Origin: DASRHD01 sp035485575
GTDB lineage: Bacteria > Verrucomicrobiota > Verrucomicrobiia > Opitutales > Opitutaceae
Length of the DNA: 64,000 nt
Direction of reading: 5' to 3'
Assembly: GCA_035485575.1 (NCBI GenBank)
Contig: DATHNW010000025.1
Span: 62,001 to 126,000 of the forward strand
The notes beneath the pieces are model-generated. The model did not search any database and had not been told where the DNA came from. It saw only the letters and a program-made list of their open reading frames with translations. The position numbers and the translations under genes were made by a program. Below are positions 9,361-17,696 of the stretch, one piece after another; position 1 is the first letter of the stretch; every line of letters begins with the position of its first letter.

Positions 9361-9412
9361 GTTTGAAAGCAATATTGCTGTGTCCCCGGTTCGATTCCGG
9401 GCCTTGCCACCA
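9361..9412 (+). other. tRNA 3'-end fragment, probable attachment site (attR/attL scar)
   Basis: The 3' part of a tRNA is present without its 5' half. The T-arm is CCCGG (9385-9389), loop TTCGATT (9390-9396), CCGGG (9397-9401); the 3' acceptor strand CCTTGCC is 9402-9408, then A and CCA (9410-9412). The matching 5' strand GGCAAGG is not found upstream within tRNA distance, so this is not a functional gene. Integrases commonly use tRNA 3' ends as target sites. With this polarity the inserted DNA should lie to the left, with the intact tRNA beyond the left edge. The identity of the tRNA cannot be assigned. Confidence 0.65.
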
Positions 9413-9696
9413 CTTTTGTGCGGTGCGGCCAAATAAATGGGAAGCGCCAGGCCGTATCATCAAGTGGCTAATCAACAGTTACTTGCGTGAATTATGGCCT
9501 GATCTCACGGAATGATTCCCAAGATTTGGCCTATGTCCTGCCTTGAGCAGGCACTCCGATGACACAGTTCACGGAAACGGGTCTCGGTAGAAAGCCAGGG
9601 AGAAAGAGGAAGCGAGCCGGGCAATCAATCTGGATCGGCAGACCGCGGGCCTTTGCACCACCGCCTGTTTTTTGCGCATATGGCCACCGGCGTCTC
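9413..9696. other. Intergenic region between att scar and regulator terminator
   Basis: Part of a gene-free stretch of about 550 bases (9413-9968). I see no convincing coding frame, tRNA or mobile-element end here; the short ORFs present lack family features. The only clear signal in the stretch is the terminator at 9697-9740. Confidence 0.5.
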
Positions 9697-9740
9697 GAAA
9701 TAAAATAGGCTGGCGGTGACCTACCCGATCACCGCCAGCC
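9697..9740 (-). terminator. Intrinsic terminator of the response regulator / kinase operon
   Basis: A perfect 12-bp stem (GGCTGGCGGTGA 9708-9719 with TCACCGCCAGCC 9729-9740) and 9-base loop. Read on the minus strand it is followed by TATTTTATTT, so it ends transcripts coming from the regulator gene to its right. Confidence 0.8.
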
Positions 9741-9968
9741 ATCGAACAAGCAGCGTTCCCCTTAAGATCCGCTGCTAAGACGCATGCAGTGCAAGCCGAG
9801 GCTTGTCCGCACAAGGGATATGAAAACCGAAACAACCCTCCCGCCCACGACTATCAGACGGATGGTTTTGAGGTTCGATAGCTTACCCAAGCTGCATAAT
9901 GAAAGATACCCCCTAAAACAGGGGGAATACGCGCACCAGGCGCGGCAAACGCAGCGCAGGCACTCCAG

Positions 9969-10610
9969 TCAGCCGCGGCCGGCGGGAGTCTTTAAATACT
10001 TGATCACGGCTTCGGTCCGTGAGCGGACGTGCAGTTTCCGATAAATATTGCCGAGATGATCGCACACGGTGTCGTAACCGATACCGAGCCGATCGGCGAT
10101 TTCCTTGCTGGCATATCCTTGCGCCAGCAAATTGAGAATTTCTATTTCCCGGCGGGTGAGCGACTGGATCGCCGGATCGGGCACGGCGGTCTTATGAAAA
10201 TACTGGACCACCTTGCGGGCGATCTCGGCGCTCATCGGCGAGCCTCCCGTTTTCACGTCATTGATCGCACCGATGATTTCCTCGGGCGAGGAACGCTTGA
10301 GCAGGTAGCCGCTGGCACCCGCCTCCAGCGCCTTGAAAATCTGCTCGTTGTCCTTGTAAACCGTCAGGATCAGGATTTGCAGCTCCGGCATCAAGCGCTT
10401 CAGCCGGGCTGTGCATTCGATGCCGGAAATATCCGGCAATTCGATGTCCATGATAACCACATCCGGCTTATGCTTCGGAATCGAACGCAGCGCGCTCGCT
10501 GCGTTGCGGCTGGTATCAATGCACTTGCAGCTCCCCGAATCCGCAATGATCCGCTCGAGGGAGGCGCACACCCCGGCATTGTCCTCTACGATGGCAACAG
10601 TGATAGGCAT
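9969..10610 (-). CDS. NarL/FixJ-type response regulator
   Basis: A two-component output protein of 213 residues. The receiver domain (about 1-120) has the acidic pocket E9-D10, phospho-acceptor D55 (VVIMDIELPD), the switch Thr in ILTVY and Lys in GYLLK. A LuxR-type helix-turn-helix follows at about 145-205 (LTRREIEILNLLAQG, SKEIADRLGIGYDTV). It starts 3 bases after the sensor kinase gene on the same strand, so it is the cognate regulator and should be phosphorylated by that kinase. It binds DNA; targets are unknown, the neighbouring TonB receptor being a candidate. A strong terminator follows. Confidence 0.93.
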   Translation of the reverse strand: MPITVAIVEDNAGVCASLERIIADSGSCKCIDTSRNAASALRSIPKHKPDVVIMDIELPDISGIECTARLKRLMPELQILILTVYKDNEQIFKALEAGASGYLLKRSSPEEIIGAINDVKTGGSPMSAEIARKVVQYFHKTAVPDPAIQSLTRREIEILNLLAQGYASKEIADRLGIGYDTVCDHLGNIYRKLHVRSRTEAVIKYLKTPAGRG

Positions 10611-10613
10611 GGA

Positions 10614-13600
10614 TTATAAAAATGAGCCCGACGGGGAAGCCAGGTCCCTCACCTGGCCGGGATTGCCCACGGTGGCGTCGTCCGCGCGGGCAAATTGGAT
10701 GGCAATGCGGATGCGTGCACCTTTCCCGGGCGACGATTCCAATGAAAATGTTCCCTTCAGTTCCTCAATCCGTGAGCGCATGTTGGCCAGCCCGTTTCGT
10801 TCGGCGTGCTGCGGGGCCGTCGGATCGAACCCACATCCGTTGTCTTCGATCAAAAGTAAGAACGAGCCCCCTTCCATTTTCATGCGCAGCCAGGCTTCGG
10901 TCGCGCCGGAATGTTTGACGATATTGTTGGTCGCCTCCCTGGCGGTGAGAAAAAGATTCGAACGCGCTTCAGGGGTCAGCGGACAGGGAGGAAAATCGCC
11001 CATCACCTCGAGCCGGCAGCGGACGGGGCTCAGCCGCAGGAAATCCTGAAACATTTCCGCAAGGTAAACCACCAGCCGGTCCAGGTAGTCATTGGCCGGG
11101 TTCGCCGCCCACACCACGGCGTCCAGCGATCCGGCCAGACCGCGGACCCGCTCGGAAAGAAAGCCCAGGGCTTCGTTGCTGTCGGGCAAAGTGGCCTTCC
11201 GCCTCGCGGTCTCGGCAAAAAAACCGATCTCCGTCAGGCTGGCGCCCAGATCGTCATGGAGATTCTTGGCAATGCGGCGCCGTTCTTTCTCCATTGCCTG
11301 CCTTTGCTCCAGCCGCTCCAGCCGGAAGGCAAGCCGGCGGTGCGACCAACGGTTCAAACCCACCCCAAGTCCGACGACACCCGCCAGGACCAGGCCATAA
11401 AACCACCAAGTCTGGTAAAAATGCGGCCGCTGCACGATCGCGATGCTGTCACCAAATTCGTTCCATACTCCGTCGCTGTTGCACGCTTTGACCTGGAAAA
11501 CATACCGGCCGGGCGGAAGGTTGTGATAATAGGCCGTGCGTCGGGTCTGCGCCTGCACCCAGTCTTTTTCATAACCGGCAAGTTTGTATTGAAAAAGCAC
11601 CTGTCTGGGCTGCACAAAACTCAACGCGGTGTAATTGATGATCATTTCCCTCGCGCCGGGCGGCACCACGATGCCGTCGGCCGTATTCATGCTCTGCCCA
11701 TCCACCGTGATATCCTCGATATGTACCGGCGGAATCGTCCGGTTGATCAGGACATGCTTCGGATCGATGGCGAGAAGCCCATGCCGCGTAGCGAACAAAA
11801 TTTCATTGTGGCGCGTCTTCCAGACGACGGGTTGCGTCCCGGATGAAACCGGATTGAACCGAAAATCATCGCCGATCGACGCATTGTGCATTTTCGGCGC
11901 CGACAGCTCACCCCGCGCAACCGCGACCAGTTCCTCCTTTGTCGCCCATATCACCCCCGCCGGAGTGCCCAGCCACAGGCGCCCGTTATCATCCTCCGCA
12001 ATCGCTGCAACATGGTCTGCCATCGCGTCCGCCAAGGCTTCCGGACTGAACCAGCGCCCATCGATCAGCACCCCGAGCCCCGCGTCCTTCATGCCCACCC
12101 ACAGCCGCCCCTCCCGATCCACGAGCAATGCCCGCACCGCACCGCTTGGTCCGGCATCTTTTTCGGTCACCGAAACGACAACCCCGTTCTCATACTTGCA
12201 CAGGCCGCCGGTGTCCGTCCCGAAGTAAATCCGGCCGGCACCGTCTTCGGCGAAGGCCTGCACCGATTTAATCGGCTGGCCGTTGAGTTCGACCGACGTG
12301 AAACGGCCGGTTTTATCACGCACCAGCAGGTAATCATCCGCGCCAAACCACACATTGCCCCGCCGATCCTCGTAAATGGCATGCACGGCCCGGAGGTCCC
12401 GGTAGGATTGAATCACTCCGTTATTCCAGGCCGACAAGCCGGCGGAAAAGGAAATCCACACCGTCCCGTCGCTGGCACCAAAAACGGCCAGCGGAAATCG
12501 TGAAATAAACCCGTCTTCCTCGGTGTAACGCTTGATCGTGCCATCCACGGCAATGCGCACGACGCCTCCGTCCTGCACCGCCAGCCACGTGTTTCCATCA
12601 CTGTCCTGCGTCACCGATTTGACGACGTTTGCTGCAAGATCACCGAACACCGTCGTGTTACGATATTGGGTGTGGCGCATGCGAATCAATCCGTGCGCCA
12701 TCGCGCTAAGCCACATGCTGCCCTCATTGTCCTCGAAAACATTCCGGATATTCCGGCTGGGAATGTCCGTGATCGTCTCGCCGGAAAACTGATCGAGATC
12801 GGTGATCCGCTGCAGGGCGCCGTCAATCACCCACAATCCCCCGTTGCGGGCCGGCTGGATGTCGCTCACTTGGATGCTCACCAGCCCCGACGCCTTGGTG
12901 AAACGCGCCAAAACATTGTCCTTCAGCCGGTAGACGCCATGGCTGTTGGCAAACCACATGGTGCCCTGCGGCAATTCGCAAATCGCGAAGGTATCCCGGT
13001 CAATCCTGCCATCACCGTCATAGTAGCGGAATTTCCCGTTTTCACCGCAGACCACGCCGTTGCCGTTCTTGAACCCGATCCAAAGCCGGCCGGCCGAATC
13101 AATGAAAAGGCATCGCACCGACCGGCTGGGCATGGCGGGATCCTGGTCATACCGCGTGAACTGCCCGTCCTGCCAGGAATTCAATCCCCCGCCGGTAGTG
13201 CCAATCCAAATACGTCCGGCGCTATCCTCCACCACCGCGGTCACCGCCGTATTCTCGAAGCCCATTCGCTCAAAAACCCCTTTCCGATAGCGGATCAATC
13301 CCTTCTCCATCCCGATCCATAGATTTCCGGCCCGATCCTCATAGAGGCAATTCACCGAATGATCGACAAACGCAGGCGTATTCGATTTCCGAAAAGTCAC
13401 AAATCGGACGCCGTCGAACCTCGCCAGCCCGCCCTCGGTGCCCACCCAGAGGTAACCATCGCGGGTTTGCAGGGCCGCCGTGACATTTGTCTGGGGCAGC
13501 CCGAGTTCCATCCCAAAGGAATCAAACGCATATTGCCCGGGACTACCGGTATTGCTGATGTCCGCACTTTGCGCCGACGCCACCGCCGCCGGCCACCAAG

Positions 13601-13703
13601 CCAGAATCTGAAAAAGCAGCAAAGGCAAAAAGCCCGAGGCACGGCCTGGTTGCAGCAAGACAACCCGGAGCCTCTTCACAGCGGTCGGTGAAACTCGAGA
13701 CAC
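10614..13703 (-). CDS. Hybrid-propeller sensor histidine kinase (Reg_prop / Y_Y_Y / HisKA_3)
   Basis: A membrane sensor kinase of 1029 residues. A signal-like hydrophobic segment (about 22-44) precedes a long periplasmic region of two-component propeller repeats (recurrent GYLWVGTEGGL, GNLWIGMEKGL units, to about residue 660), a Y_Y_Y domain (about 690-755), one membrane helix (about 765-785), a HisKA_3 dimerisation domain with the phospho-His in KNLHDDLGASL, and a C-terminal HATPase (N-box EATNNIVKHSG, then DNGCGF and GLANMRSRIEEL). The architecture matches sensors of sugars or oligosaccharides in Bacteroidota and Verrucomicrobiota; the actual ligand is not readable. The start codon is GTG. 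It is first in an operon with the response regulator. Confidence 0.92.
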   Translation of the reverse strand: MSRVSPTAVKRLRVVLLQPGRASGFLPLLLFQILAWWPAAVASAQSADISNTGSPGQYAFDSFGMELGLPQTNVTAALQTRDGYLWVGTEGGLARFDGVRFVTFRKSNTPAFVDHSVNCLYEDRAGNLWIGMEKGLIRYRKGVFERMGFENTAVTAVVEDSAGRIWIGTTGGGLNSWQDGQFTRYDQDPAMPSRSVRCLFIDSAGRLWIGFKNGNGVVCGENGKFRYYDGDGRIDRDTFAICELPQGTMWFANSHGVYRLKDNVLARFTKASGLVSIQVSDIQPARNGGLWVIDGALQRITDLDQFSGETITDIPSRNIRNVFEDNEGSMWLSAMAHGLIRMRHTQYRNTTVFGDLAANVVKSVTQDSDGNTWLAVQDGGVVRIAVDGTIKRYTEEDGFISRFPLAVFGASDGTVWISFSAGLSAWNNGVIQSYRDLRAVHAIYEDRRGNVWFGADDYLLVRDKTGRFTSVELNGQPIKSVQAFAEDGAGRIYFGTDTGGLCKYENGVVVSVTEKDAGPSGAVRALLVDREGRLWVGMKDAGLGVLIDGRWFSPEALADAMADHVAAIAEDDNGRLWLGTPAGVIWATKEELVAVARGELSAPKMHNASIGDDFRFNPVSSGTQPVVWKTRHNEILFATRHGLLAIDPKHVLINRTIPPVHIEDITVDGQSMNTADGIVVPPGAREMIINYTALSFVQPRQVLFQYKLAGYEKDWVQAQTRRTAYYHNLPPGRYVFQVKACNSDGVWNEFGDSIAIVQRPHFYQTWWFYGLVLAGVVGLGVGLNRWSHRRLAFRLERLEQRQAMEKERRRIAKNLHDDLGASLTEIGFFAETARRKATLPDSNEALGFLSERVRGLAGSLDAVVWAANPANDYLDRLVVYLAEMFQDFLRLSPVRCRLEVMGDFPPCPLTPEARSNLFLTAREATNNIVKHSGATEAWLRMKMEGGSFLLLIEDNGCGFDPTAPQHAERNGLANMRSRIEELKGTFSLESSPGKGARIRIAIQFARADDATVGNPGQVRDLASPSGSFL

Positions 13704-13962
13704 GGCAACACTTCAAAATTGGGGATTAGGGTATAAGAGCCAGCGGCCATTGACATCCGGGAGTGTCCCCGGGGCAATGAAAACCGGAATGACGGCAGGG
13801 CATCTGCACTCCGACAAATCCGTCGAATACCATCCCAAACAATACTCGAACGCAATAACCGACCACCCCGTCAGGGCTTATTCGATGATGAACCGCCTGA
13901 ATCTGCCCCCCAAATGCAAATCACTTGATTGATTGTCGGCAAAGCTACGGGCGACCAGATAC
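13704..13962. other. Intergenic region upstream of the sensor kinase
   Basis: About 260 bases between the kinase start and the TonB-receptor terminator. It should carry the promoter of the kinase-regulator operon on the minus strand, but I could not pick a convincing -35/-10 pair. The 61-residue plus-strand ORF here has no family features. Confidence 0.4.
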
Positions 13963-13999
13963 AAAAAAGAGCGGCGCACCATTTTCAGGCGCGCCGCTC
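13963..13999 (-). terminator. Intrinsic terminator of the TonB receptor gene
   Basis: A 9-bp stem (GAGCGGCGC 13969-13977 with GCGCCGCTC 13991-13999). On the minus strand it is followed at once by TTTTTT. It sits 36 bases past the receptor stop codon. Confidence 0.88.
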
Positions 14000-14035
14000 A
14001 GGGCTAAATTTTAACTATCGTGGGTACGACAGCGC

Positions 14036-16381
14036 TCAGAAGTGCACCGTCGTGGAGAACCGGCCCGTGATGCCAGGGTAGGCGCTCACCGAAATGCGGC
14101 CGGCGGGCTGCCACCAGAACTTGGAGTCAGCCACGTTGTCCACGTTCAGGTTGAAGCTGTAACGATTCCACGTGTAGCTCGCACCGGCATTGATGACGGT
14201 CCAGCCGGCAATGAAGAAGCCGGGCTGGCCGACCGCCGCACCAGGTGTGCCGAGACCGTTACCCGGATTTTCACCAGCGGTGTCACCAGAGTGCACAACA
14301 CCCGCAAAGATGCTGAGGTTCTTCAGCGTGCCTTCGGTGAAGTGATAGTTGATGAGCAGATTCGCCAGCTGATCAGGAATATTGCGCTGACGGCGGCCCA
14401 AGGCGTCACGGAGCTTCATCTTGGTGAAGCTGGCAACGACCGAGATGTTCTTGGTGATTCCGCCGACCACGTTGAATTCAAAACCATGGTTGGTCAGGTT
14501 GCTCAACAGGGTCGCCGGCTGCGAGGCGTCGGTGTTATGCAGGGGATTCACCGTCGCAACATTCGACTGATTGATCTGGAAGTGATCAGCCGAGATGGAG
14601 AGGCGGCCATTGAGGAATTGCGTCTTCACGCCGAACTCGTGCTGCTTGCCCCTTTGCCAGAGCACCGGGGTGTTTCCAGGAATGCCCGCGTTGGTCGAGA
14701 ACGAATAATAGAGCGAGACGTTCTTGGCCGGCTTCAACAAAACACCGGCAAGATACGTGTCCTGAAAAGCCTTTTGTGTCGGCTGCAGGGCATTTCCGGT
14801 CGTATGGAAGTTGTTGGTTGTGATCCGGGGATCACCAACAGGCAGAGAAGAGAGCGTGGTGCCAACCGTGGTGTCGGTGTAAACAATCGGCTTCGCCCAA
14901 GTGCGCGAGGCGCCGCCGCTCAACAGGACGCGGTCATTATAAAAGCCGGTCTTGACGAGGCCATAGGCCTGATAGAGCCACGCGTGCTCGACCTGGTTCG
15001 AGAAAGAGCTCGTGTAGCTGGAGAGCAGCGGATGCGCCGGCGAGTAGTCGTCACTGACGGTCAGATTGCTGTTGGGCATGCTGCCGCCGACGTTCTTGTC
15101 CTGGCGGTTGACATTGGTCGGCTGCGAACCCTGCTGGTAAGACCAACCGGCGACCGGCTGGATGGAAACCTCGCCCGGATGGAAGTTGGCGGCATAGTCA
15201 TTCTGGACCTGCTCTTCGTAGTTAACCTGATGAACTTCCTGCGCCAATTCCGGCACGCTGGCGGGATTGAACGCACTGAGTCCGACAACCTGGCCGGCGG
15301 CATTGAACGTCTCGCTCGGGCTGGCGCTCGGATAGCCTACGTCCTGTACGAAATTGTCATACAGGCCTTCGGCGGCCAGACGCACACTGACGACATCGGC
15401 GATAACACCGGTATATTCGAGAGCGGCAATGTTAAGGCGATCCATGCGCTGACTCCAGCGCGCCGAACCGTTCCAGCCATCGTATTTGAACCCGTACTGG
15501 TGCTGGTTGGAAAGAGTCACACCGTTGATCGTGGAGGGATCGTAAATGATCTGGCCGTTGTCATTGGGATTGGCCTGTGCGCCGGTGACTTTCCAGTCTT
15601 CACCAAACCATTTGAAGGTGAGCTTGGACGTATCCGAAAACTTATAGGCCAACTGCACGCTGCCGTTGGTCTGCTTAACGTAGCCGGGCACGAAGGTCTT
15701 GGTGTCCTGGTAGGAACCGATTACGCGGTAAGCGAGGCGCGAACCAATCGGACCGGTGGAATCCAAGGTGACTTTCTGCGCATTGTAATTACCAACTTGT
15801 CCCGTGATCTCGTTGGCGGCCTTGAATTGGGGGGACTTGGTGACGATGTTGATCGAACCGCCGGGGCTGCCCGTGGGCGAAAGAATCGTGTCAGGTCCCA
15901 TGACCAGTTCAGCGCGTTCGACAAAGGCCGGATCGAAATTGGCCTGGAAGCCGCTGCCGGTCGGAAGCAGGAAGCTCGAGAAATTATCGATCGTCTTGCT
16001 GAAGCTTTCGAAACCGCGGAAGTTCTGGCGATCCATGATACCGCCGGCGCCGGCGCCACGGCCACCGCTCACGCCTGCAAAGTAACGCGTGACATCGTAG
16101 GCTGTGGTCGCACCGAGGTCTTTGAAAAGCTCTTTGGGCACGACGTTGACCGACAGCGGTGCATCGAGGATGCTGGTCGCAACACGCGAGATCGAGGTCG
16201 CATCGGTTGAACCGTAACGGTCACCCTTTTGGGACGAAACGCTGAAGGAAGGCAGTTTGACGACCTCTTCTTCTGAGGTGGTCGAAGCCGGTGTGGTAGA
16301 TGCCGGTGTGGTTTGCCCGTGAAGCAAGGAACTGCTTCCCAGCAAAACGGCAAAGCCAACGAGGCGATGGGCTATTTTCAT
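14036..16381 (-). CDS. TonB-dependent outer-membrane receptor
   Basis: A 781-residue outer-membrane transporter with a cleavable signal peptide (MKIAHRLVGFAVLLGSSSLL, cut near HGQ). A TonB-box-like and linker region (about 35-60) is followed by the plug (about 65-190; SILDAPLSVNVVPKELFKDL, NFRGFES, SPGGSINIVTKSP) and a beta-barrel ending in the expected aromatic, TTVHF. The plug resembles siderophore-receptor-type plugs as used widely in Opitutaceae, where such receptors also import carbohydrates. The AraC regulator lies just upstream in the same direction, and a GH28-like enzyme beyond it, so an oligosaccharide substrate is a reasonable inference; iron chelates are the alternative. Confidence 0.92.
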   Translation of the reverse strand: MKIAHRLVGFAVLLGSSSLLHGQTTPASTTPASTTSEEEVVKLPSFSVSSQKGDRYGSTDATSISRVATSILDAPLSVNVVPKELFKDLGATTAYDVTRYFAGVSGGRGAGAGGIMDRQNFRGFESFSKTIDNFSSFLLPTGSGFQANFDPAFVERAELVMGPDTILSPTGSPGGSINIVTKSPQFKAANEITGQVGNYNAQKVTLDSTGPIGSRLAYRVIGSYQDTKTFVPGYVKQTNGSVQLAYKFSDTSKLTFKWFGEDWKVTGAQANPNDNGQIIYDPSTINGVTLSNQHQYGFKYDGWNGSARWSQRMDRLNIAALEYTGVIADVVSVRLAAEGLYDNFVQDVGYPSASPSETFNAAGQVVGLSAFNPASVPELAQEVHQVNYEEQVQNDYAANFHPGEVSIQPVAGWSYQQGSQPTNVNRQDKNVGGSMPNSNLTVSDDYSPAHPLLSSYTSSFSNQVEHAWLYQAYGLVKTGFYNDRVLLSGGASRTWAKPIVYTDTTVGTTLSSLPVGDPRITTNNFHTTGNALQPTQKAFQDTYLAGVLLKPAKNVSLYYSFSTNAGIPGNTPVLWQRGKQHEFGVKTQFLNGRLSISADHFQINQSNVATVNPLHNTDASQPATLLSNLTNHGFEFNVVGGITKNISVVASFTKMKLRDALGRRQRNIPDQLANLLINYHFTEGTLKNLSIFAGVVHSGDTAGENPGNGLGTPGAAVGQPGFFIAGWTVINAGASYTWNRYSFNLNVDNVADSKFWWQPAGRISVSAYPGITGRFSTTVHF

Positions 16382-16410
16382 TGTAGTTTGTACTCTTGGG
16401 ATGGTTTGTT

Positions 16411-16427
16411 GGGGGTAGGAATCCCCC
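16411..16427 (-). promoter_or_regulatory. Leader hairpin of the TonB receptor mRNA
   Basis: GGGGG (16411-16415), TAGGAAT loop, CCCCC (16423-16427), 30 bases upstream of the receptor ATG. It has no T-tract, so it is more likely an mRNA leader structure than a terminator. Confidence 0.3.
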
Positions 16428-16428
16428 C

Positions 16429-16486
16429 GCTAGCATGAACGAATCATGTAAATGCATCGCGCGCGCCAAGCTGTAATGGCTAGCAT
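16429..16486. promoter_or_regulatory. Direct repeats GCTAGCAT, candidate AraC operator
   Basis: GCTAGCAT occurs at 16429-16436 and again at 16479-16486 in the same orientation, exactly 50 bases apart, in the 240-base gap between the AraC gene and the TonB receptor start. Spaced direct repeats are typical AraC-family operators. Binding by the adjacent regulator is inference. Confidence 0.4.
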
Positions 16487-16621
16487 TAGTGACATGTGAG
16501 CGGTTTTGCTATCTTCCGCACAAATTCTAACAATCGTTGTAAGTGAGCTTTCCGATTAATGAAATCGGATATTCACAATTTTTCCCGTCCGAATTGTCGT
16601 TCTCGGCTACAATAGGAGAAT

Positions 16622-17491
16622 TCAACCAGCTTCCTCCGTGTGCTGCAGGATCCGGCTGGCGGTGAGGCCATAATAGCGCTTGAAGGCACGGCTGAAGTCG
16701 TTGGGGTGGCGATAGCCCAGGGCATAAGCGACCGATTTTACCGAGGCTTGGGCGGGCAGAAGTTGCTCACGGGCCCATCGCATGCGCCAATCCAAAGCGA
16801 AAGCCCTCGGACTCTTTCCGGTGTGTTCATGAAATAAACGCTTCAACGAGGCCCCGGAAATTTGCAGGTACTCGCACAGATGCTTGATCGGCTCTGGCTC
16901 GTCGAGGTGATTGCGAAGGTATTCCATGGCCAGATTGAAACGAAAATTTTCATCTGCCGTTTGCCGGTGTTCACGCGCCTCAAGCAGGCAGAGGTCCAGT
17001 TGCAGGCGCGCAGCATGCAGCTGCAGCATGCTGCGCTCATTCGCGTGCGCGACCGCTTCGCGGCATTGCGTGTGCAGGTTTTTCAACCGGCGCAGCAGAT
17101 CCTTATCCAGAGATATTTTTAAAAAATCGCCGGGATTCGGCCGGAGCGCAGAATGGGTGGGCTGTGACCTCCATATCCACGTCAGAATGCAGCACCGTTG
17201 CTTCGGCTGATCCCGATGCCCGACCGGACATTCAGGATGACAAATGCTGACCATGCCCGGATGCATTCGTAATGCTCGTTCACGAACCAGGAGTGTCGGA
17301 GAGCCCTCCAAAACCATGAAATAATGCCATCCGTCATGTGATGATGATTCGATCGGCACATCACCATACCAACGGTAACCCCACGACAAGTAACGCAATT
17401 CGAGCGATGTAGCACGATCAGGCAGCCAGTACGGACGGCCCTTGGGGGGCGTGACCAGAGCGACCGAGGGAACAATAGGCCCGTCTGACAT
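16622..17491 (-). CDS. AraC-family transcriptional regulator
   Basis: About 289 residues. The N-terminal half resembles an AraC cupin-type sensing domain (HYFMVLEGSPTLLVRERAL, HPGMVSICHPECP). The C-terminal 100 residues hold two helix-turn-helix motifs (IKHLCEYLQISGASLKRLF and ASVKSVAYALGYRHPNDFSR, then the signature AFKRYYGLTAS). I used ATG 17491; the frame also opens from TTG 17578, which would add 29 residues. The gene is divergent from the GH28-like enzyme and precedes the TonB receptor, so it probably controls one or both in response to a sugar; this is inference from position. Confidence 0.9.
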   Translation of the reverse strand: MSDGPIVPSVALVTPPKGRPYWLPDRATSLELRYLSWGYRWYGDVPIESSSHDGWHYFMVLEGSPTLLVRERALRMHPGMVSICHPECPVGHRDQPKQRCCILTWIWRSQPTHSALRPNPGDFLKISLDKDLLRRLKNLHTQCREAVAHANERSMLQLHAARLQLDLCLLEAREHRQTADENFRFNLAMEYLRNHLDEPEPIKHLCEYLQISGASLKRLFHEHTGKSPRAFALDWRMRWAREQLLPAQASVKSVAYALGYRHPNDFSRAFKRYYGLTASRILQHTEEAG

Positions 17492-17696
17492 TGTTTCTAA
17501 GTAGCATATTCGCTCATCACTGACAAGCGCTAGCTGTTTCCCGCAAACAAATGACAAATTAAGATTGTCGAGCTTCAATAGGCACTGTGGCCTACCCTTT
17601 TCGCTTCGTGCCCATGCTGCCCCTCGTAGATGTGCTGGGCCCGAGCGACGGACAGTTCAGATACGTTCAATTGGTTCACCTGGCTTGGTTATCCCT

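Noticed and set aside
9330..9412. A complete tRNA gene
   Set aside because: The 3' half is perfect, but no 5' acceptor strand GGCAAGG or D-arm is found, and the anticodon stem does not pair.
9569..9835. 88-codon minus-strand ORF
   Set aside because: It spans the terminator hairpin, has no ribosome binding site and no recognisable features.
14042..16210. 722-codon plus-strand ORF opposite the TonB receptor
   Set aside because: Antisense shadow; the minus-strand frame has signal peptide, plug and barrel features.
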